A stretch of 64,000 nt of DNA from Enterococcus_D entomosocium (GTDB lineage: Bacteria; Bacillota; Bacilli; Lactobacillales; Enterococcaceae). Positions 60,957 to 64,000 of this stretch are shown here, piece by piece. The stretch is taken from assembly GCF_030441895.1 (NCBI RefSeq), contig NZ_JARJAS010000008.1. One strand, written 5' to 3'. The notes under the pieces are model-generated. The model saw only the letters and a program-made list of their open reading frames with translations. It had not been told where the DNA came from and did not search any database. Numbering within the stretch: the stretch's first letter is position 1; the number at the start of each line of letters is the position of its first letter. A program made the translations under genes and the position numbers.

Positions 60957-61343
60957 ATGGAGGAATTATTTCTAAACAAGAAACACATTGCTAGGTTTAA
61001 TTACATGATGGAAGAATTGGGTTTTACAGATCTTCGAGATCCTTATTGGCGTAGCTTGGTTTTTATCTTCACTGGTGATGAAAGATTATTTAACCAACGT
61101 CGCTCGATGGTTAATTTTGTCCAAAAAGAAATCAATAGTGACCTATGGTTTGATGGCACGTTGTCTGGCGGTGAACAACGACTGGTTGCTTTAGCCTATA
61201 ACTTGTTTACCAATCAAGATTTCTATGAATTCGAAAACGGCAAGAAGTATAATATTTCGCCGTTAGAAGTATTTTCTGGTGTTGATGAAGCTGGTTACCA
61301 ACTGGCCGAGAATGCGATTGATATTAGACTACAGTTTTACTAG
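60957..61343 (+). CDS. DUF6075-like protein
   Basis: Soluble protein of 128 residues with AGAGGAGG before the ATG. The start FLNKKHIARFNYMMEELGFT and the LVFIFTGDERLFNQRRSMVN segment resemble DUF6075 proteins, which occur in phage-like and conjugative islands. Function unknown. Confidence 0.6.
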   Translation: MEELFLNKKHIARFNYMMEELGFTDLRDPYWRSLVFIFTGDERLFNQRRSMVNFVQKEINSDLWFDGTLSGGEQRLVALAYNLFTNQDFYEFENGKKYNISPLEVFSGVDEAGYQLAENAIDIRLQFY

Positions 61344-61350
61344 AACCGAT

Positions 61351-61391
61351 CAAGGAAAGAATGAAAACCTTGGTATTTCATTCTTTCCTTG
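61351..61391 (+). terminator. Perfect 16-base inverted repeat
   Basis: CAAGGAAAGAATGAAA and TTTCATTCTTTCCTTG face each other eight bases after the DUF6075-like stop. TAAAAT follows instead of a T-run. It is probably a terminator or a processing hairpin. Confidence 0.55.
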
Positions 61392-61542
61392 TAAAATCAG
61401 TATAACAGATCACCTTTTTTGTAATAAAAAAATATTAATGTTTTAAAAAATACTGTTATCATTTTACTTAACTGAAGAGTTATTGTATAATTCTGATAAT
61501 TCCTATTGATACTATTTGGCATATTAGAAAAGGAGAGTTTTT

Positions 61543-61722
61543 ATGAAGGATAAAGAAAAGAAAAAAGATAATGATGTTTTTTCTACCATCGAAAAAAATC
61601 GTAGAATAGAAACTGGTATGCCTGCAGGAGATCCTAATATCGGTACAAAATGGACTGATACTTTAATTTACATTGGAGTTATTGTTGTCCTATTTATTTT
61701 GTATGTTTTGTTTTTTAAATAG
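61543..61722 (+). CDS. Small membrane protein, 59 residues
   Basis: AAAAGGAG stands before an ATG opening a 59-residue protein: charged N-terminus (KDKEKKKDND), a Gly/Pro stretch (GMPAGDPNIGTKW), one C-terminal membrane helix (LIYIGVIVVLFILYVLFF) and Lys at the end. TATAAT near 61484 provides a promoter. It lies 18 bases before the secreted-protein gene, so the two are probably one transcript. A role in exporting or neutralising that protein is a guess. Confidence 0.65.
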   Translation: MKDKEKKKDNDVFSTIEKNRRIETGMPAGDPNIGTKWTDTLIYIGVIVVLFILYVLFFK

Positions 61723-61739
61723 ACAAGGAGGAATGTAGA

Positions 61740-62387
61740 ATGAAAAGAAAACTAGCGTTGTTGTTACCGGTACTTGCTCTTGCTGTATTTGCGTTTTTTG
61801 GAACGTCGGAGGTCAAAGCAGATGAAACGTCCCCCCCTGAAGCAGTTGCTTATTTGATTAATGATCAAACTGGAGAGAAAACACAGTTGAATGTGAAAGA
61901 TGTATCTCCAACAGAAGATTTATTGAATCAATTTCAGCTTCGTAGTTTTAGTGATGAAACCAATCTAACTAAAACCTATGAAGTATTTACTGAAATACCA
62001 GATGGAACCATTACTACATTTGATAGTTCTGGTGGAAATAAAACGGGTGGCGGCGTAACCGCAAAAATTAATGTAAACTACGATATTAGTGGAACTGACA
62101 AAAACAAAGATATCAGAGTAAATAGTTACAATGGTAGTTGGACTCCTAGTTCAAAGCTTTATGTAGTTGGTAGCCGAGTATCTGGTGTACACTCAGGATT
62201 AATTACAGGCGGAAAGAATAGACAGGATAAACCAACTTCAAATTCATTCAGCTATAAAACTGGATGGGGGTATAATGTCCTTATCAAAGGTGGCAATAGC
62301 CCTAGAGCTTGGATGGACTGTAAAATTTCAGTTTCGGGAATGTCTGGCACATCATATACACTTTCTTTAGAAGTTACATTTCCATAA
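61740..62387 (+). CDS. Secreted protein of unknown function
   Basis: Protein of 215 residues with a signal peptide (ALLLPVLALAVFAFFG, cut near VKA, residue 28). The first 90 mature residues are acidic. The C-terminal half is rich in Gly, Ser, Asn and aromatic residues in beta-strand rhythm (GGGVTAKINVNYDISGTDKN, then WGYNVLIKGG, SGTSYTLSLEVTFP) and has one Cys. AAGGAGG precedes the ATG. No family recognised. Confidence 0.7.
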   Translation: MKRKLALLLPVLALAVFAFFGTSEVKADETSPPEAVAYLINDQTGEKTQLNVKDVSPTEDLLNQFQLRSFSDETNLTKTYEVFTEIPDGTITTFDSSGGNKTGGGVTAKINVNYDISGTDKNKDIRVNSYNGSWTPSSKLYVVGSRVSGVHSGLITGGKNRQDKPTSNSFSYKTGWGYNVLIKGGNSPRAWMDCKISVSGMSGTSYTLSLEVTFP

Positions 62388-62442
62388 AATAATGCAGAAC
62401 TGATACATGTATGTCTGAAAATCAATTTTAATAATAAACAAG

Positions 62443-62475
62443 GGATCAGAAACTTAAAAGTTTTTGACCTTTTAT
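62443..62475 (+). terminator. Terminator after the secreted-protein gene
   Basis: GGATCAGAAACTT and AAGTTTTTGACC pair with two mismatches, followed by TTTTATT. Confidence 0.6.
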
Positions 62476-62479
62476 TAGG

Positions 62480-62702
62480 TTACCATTTTACTTCGTTGAC
62501 AACATCACAATGAACACTAAAAATAATTAGTTTTCATGGCATTTAATATGGTTTCAATTATATAGAAAGCTCTATATTATTTGACACCGATGTTATTATA
62601 TATGATTGGGAAAAATTGAAAAATACACAGAGAACTCTTTAATAAATAAATTTATGTTAATTACTATTATAAATCAAGTATTCCCAGCAGATAAATGAAA
62701 AA
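62480..62702. other. AT-rich gene-free stretch
   Basis: No open frame of note and no repeat recognised between the two convergent transcripts. Confidence 0.4.
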
Positions 62703-62733
62703 AGTTACTCTAAACATTGAGTAACTTTTTTTA
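62698..62733. terminator. Bidirectional terminator of the bacteriocin operon
   Basis: AAAAAAGTTACTC and GAGTAACTTTTTTT pair around TAAACATT. On the minus strand it ends the bacteriocin transcript. Confidence 0.85.
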
Positions 62734-62738
62734 TTAAG

Positions 62739-62930
62739 CTATTTTATAAAAAGATTATAGTACCCTAAACAAAGAATTCCTATACCAATTATTGTAATAC
62801 CATCCACAAACTGAGAGCCATATCTAAAATAATAATATGCTTGTAGAGACACAATCAGTATTCCCATGATCATAATAATTAGTGAGAGTATATTAGTAAT
62901 GTTGAGCTCTTTGTTAAATATTTTAAGCAC
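62739..62930 (-). CDS. Putative bacteriocin immunity protein
   Basis: Membrane protein of 63 residues with two helices (ILSLIIMIMGILIVSLQAYY and IIGIGILCLGYYNLFI). It starts at a GTG nine bases downstream of the stop of the second bacteriocin gene, with AGGTGAT upstream. Small two-helix proteins in this place usually give self-protection. The call is from context only. Confidence 0.55.
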   Translation of the reverse strand: MLKIFNKELNITNILSLIIMIMGILIVSLQAYYYFRYGSQFVDGITIIGIGILCLGYYNLFIK

Positions 62931-62939
62931 CTAGATCAC

Positions 62940-63149
62940 CTACTTCTTTTTTGTATCATTGTAGCCATTCCAAAATCCTAAAGCAGCAGCTCCAGCAAGC
63001 GTTGTTACACCAGCAGCAATTAAAGCAGCGGCTTTCCAACCGACAAATGTAATGCCTGCAATTGTAATGATTAAACCACCATTAACATCATATAATTCGT
63101 CACTATCAACAGTGACATAACGCTCATCTAAAAAATTCAGATTATTCAT
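62940..63149 (-). CDS. Class IIb bacteriocin precursor, peptide 2
   Basis: From the ATG at 63149 (an in-frame GTG at 63158 is also possible) the protein has a 25-residue double-glycine leader MNNLNFLDERYVTVDSDELY-DVNGG and a 44-residue mature peptide starting LIITIAGITFVGWK. The mature part is rich in Ala and Gly, has a long hydrophobic helix with AGVTTLAG, an aromatic GFWNGY motif and a KKK end. Leader residues at -4, -7 and -12 fit processing by a PCAT transporter, which is not in the window. Confidence 0.83.
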   Translation of the reverse strand: MNNLNFLDERYVTVDSDELYDVNGGLIITIAGITFVGWKAAALIAAGVTTLAGAAALGFWNGYNDTKKK

Positions 63150-63168
63150 ACTATTCACTCGTCCTCTC

Positions 63169-63384
63169 TTATTTTACGTAAGCCCAACCTTTACCAAGAA
63201 CATAACCAACTCCATAAGTTCCACCGATTATGGCGCTAATCAGAGCAACTCCACCAGCAATCGCTTTAGCGGTTAATACTAAAGTCACACCACCTAGAGT
63301 AATTATAATTCCACCATTGATGTCGTACATATCCTCTAAAGTAACAACTTGATACTGATTTTCTAAAAATCCTAATTGACTCAT
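63169..63384 (-). CDS. Class IIb bacteriocin precursor, peptide 1
   Basis: Protein of 71 residues: 25-residue double-glycine leader MSQLGFLENQYQVVTLEDMY-DINGG and a 46-residue mature peptide IIITLGGVTLVLTAKAIAGG… with several GxxxG-type contacts (GGTYGVGYVLGKG) and a WAYVK end. AAAGGAGGAAA precedes the ATG. The leader is closely related to that of the next gene, 10 bases on, so the two form a two-peptide bacteriocin. Confidence 0.83.
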   Translation of the reverse strand: MSQLGFLENQYQVVTLEDMYDINGGIIITLGGVTLVLTAKAIAGGVALISAIIGGTYGVGYVLGKGWAYVK

Positions 63385-63467
63385 TACATTTCCTCCTTTT
63401 TGGTATTTTTTTAGTTACAAGTTTATTGTATACTATAAATATTACCAAAAAGAAAAGGGTTGCAAAT

Positions 63468-63503
63468 ATGCAAAAATTAAAGGAGGAGTGTTTTGGAAGT
63501 TAA
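63468..63503 (+). CDS. Possible 11-residue peptide overlapping the Rgg-like start
   Basis: ATG at 63468 opens MQKLKEECFGS, and its codons span the ribosome site and start of the next gene. AAAAGGG is a weak ribosome site. It may be a coupling leader or chance. Confidence 0.2.
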   Translation: MQKLKEECFGS

Positions 63504-64000
63504 TAATATTAATAAAATAGTTGATTCGTTGATAAAAAATAGAAACAGATCGATCACGAAAGCTTTACATGGCGTTATGTCTAAATCTAATTATTATAGA
63601 TTTGTTAATGGAGAAATCGATATTAGCCTATCAAAATTTCTGAAGTTAATAAAATACAATGATATCGCTTTGAAAGAAATTTCTTTCACTGCTAATAATT
63701 ATACAGATGATAAGTTTATAAATCAATTAACTGCAATCATAAGTAGTTATAGAAGGAACGATTTGAAATATTTAAAAAATTTTATCCGTAATAGTTCAAA
63801 ACTAAAAGATCTTTCATACAAACAAAAAAACGTACTCTATTTAAGTGAAATATACTTGGAATTATTAAAACATGGAAATTCAAATGAAAATAAATTGACT
63901 TATCTAACCTCATTCTTCTACGAGTTAGACGAGTTAGCCTATTTTGATATTGTTTTTTTAGCTAACACAATGAATATATATTCTCCAGAGTTTAATCATT
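63493..64000 (+). CDS. Rgg/MutR-like regulator, 5' part (runs off the window)
   Basis: A TTG at 63493, with AAAGGAGGAG upstream, opens a frame that stays open to the end (about 169 codons). Residues ~7-60 match a divergent XRE domain of the Rgg type (MSKSNYYRFVNGEIDISLSK, FLKLIKYNDIALKEI). The rest is helical, as in Rgg repeats. Divergent from the bacteriocin genes, which it probably controls. There is no ATG at its start, so automatic calling may miss or shorten it. Confidence 0.7.
   Translation, partial: MEVNNINKIVDSLIKNRNRSITKALHGVMSKSNYYRFVNGEIDISLSKFLKLIKYNDIALKEISFTANNYTDDKFINQLTAIISSYRRNDLKYLKNFIRNSSKLKDLSYKQKNVLYLSEIYLELLKHGNSNENKLTYLTSFFYELDELAYFDIVFLANTMNIYSPEFNH

Overview
The window looks like a chromosomal stretch of a low-G+C Firmicute, most likely an Enterococcus. 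Gene content and order support this: a citrate-fermentation cluster with the enterococcal layout (separate biotin protein, OadH-type subunit, CitO/CitH/CitG), an mleR/mleS/mleP malolactic locus, a WxL/DUF916/LPXTG surface cluster behind an Mga-type regulator, a SigV/RsiV lysozyme-response module, and AGGAGG ribosome sites throughout. The plant-glycan and LPMO genes would suit a plant- or gut-associated enterococcus. I cannot name the species from sequence alone.

Layout. 1-2.45 kb: an Rgg-type regulator divergent from an MFS exporter whose leader looks like a translational attenuator. 2.5-3.85 kb: gene-poor, with an orphan five-repeat CRISPR array of type I-B repeat style. 3.86-18.9 kb: a glycan-use locus of AraC regulator, GH105, GRP sugar porter, CUT1 ABC importer without its ATPase, an unrecognised 813-residue protein, GH2, GH51 and GH95. 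18.9-21.4 kb: decayed DNA with a secreted protein, a VanZ-like protein, a CRISPR relic and gene fragments. 21.4-23.3 kb: an ArsR / DJ-1 / SDR operon. 23.6-30.1 kb: Mga regulator and WxL surface cluster. 30.7-33.5 kb: polysaccharide deacetylase, SigV and RsiV in one operon behind a canonical ECF promoter. 33.9-37.4 kb: MarR/MATE pair, DUF1275 and DUF1697 proteins. 37.6-48.8 kb: citrate fermentation, with a leftward lyase and Na+-pumping oxaloacetate decarboxylase operon and a rightward citH, citO and citG. 48.8-53.8 kb: divergent two-component system, PsiE, and a lipoprotein fumarate-reductase-type flavoprotein. 54-55.5 kb: a chitin-active LPMO. 55.6-59.6 kb: malolactic fermentation. 59.8-64 kb: accessory DNA with a holin-like type I toxin and antisense RNA, phage-like small genes, two small secreted or membrane proteins, and a two-peptide bacteriocin locus with an Rgg-like regulator running off the end.

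How the genes fit together. Citrate enters by CitH, is split by CitDEF (activated by CitC, CitX and CitG), and oxaloacetate is decarboxylated by the OadA/B/D/H complex plus a 41-residue OadG-like subunit. Malate is handled separately by MleP/MleS. The deacetylase-SigV-RsiV operon should form a self-amplifying lysozyme response. The least described items are the bacteriocin pair, the toxin/antisense locus, the CRISPR relics (one carries a spacer-sized segment that reads as a Y-family polymerase motif) and the unknown 813-residue protein of the glycan locus.
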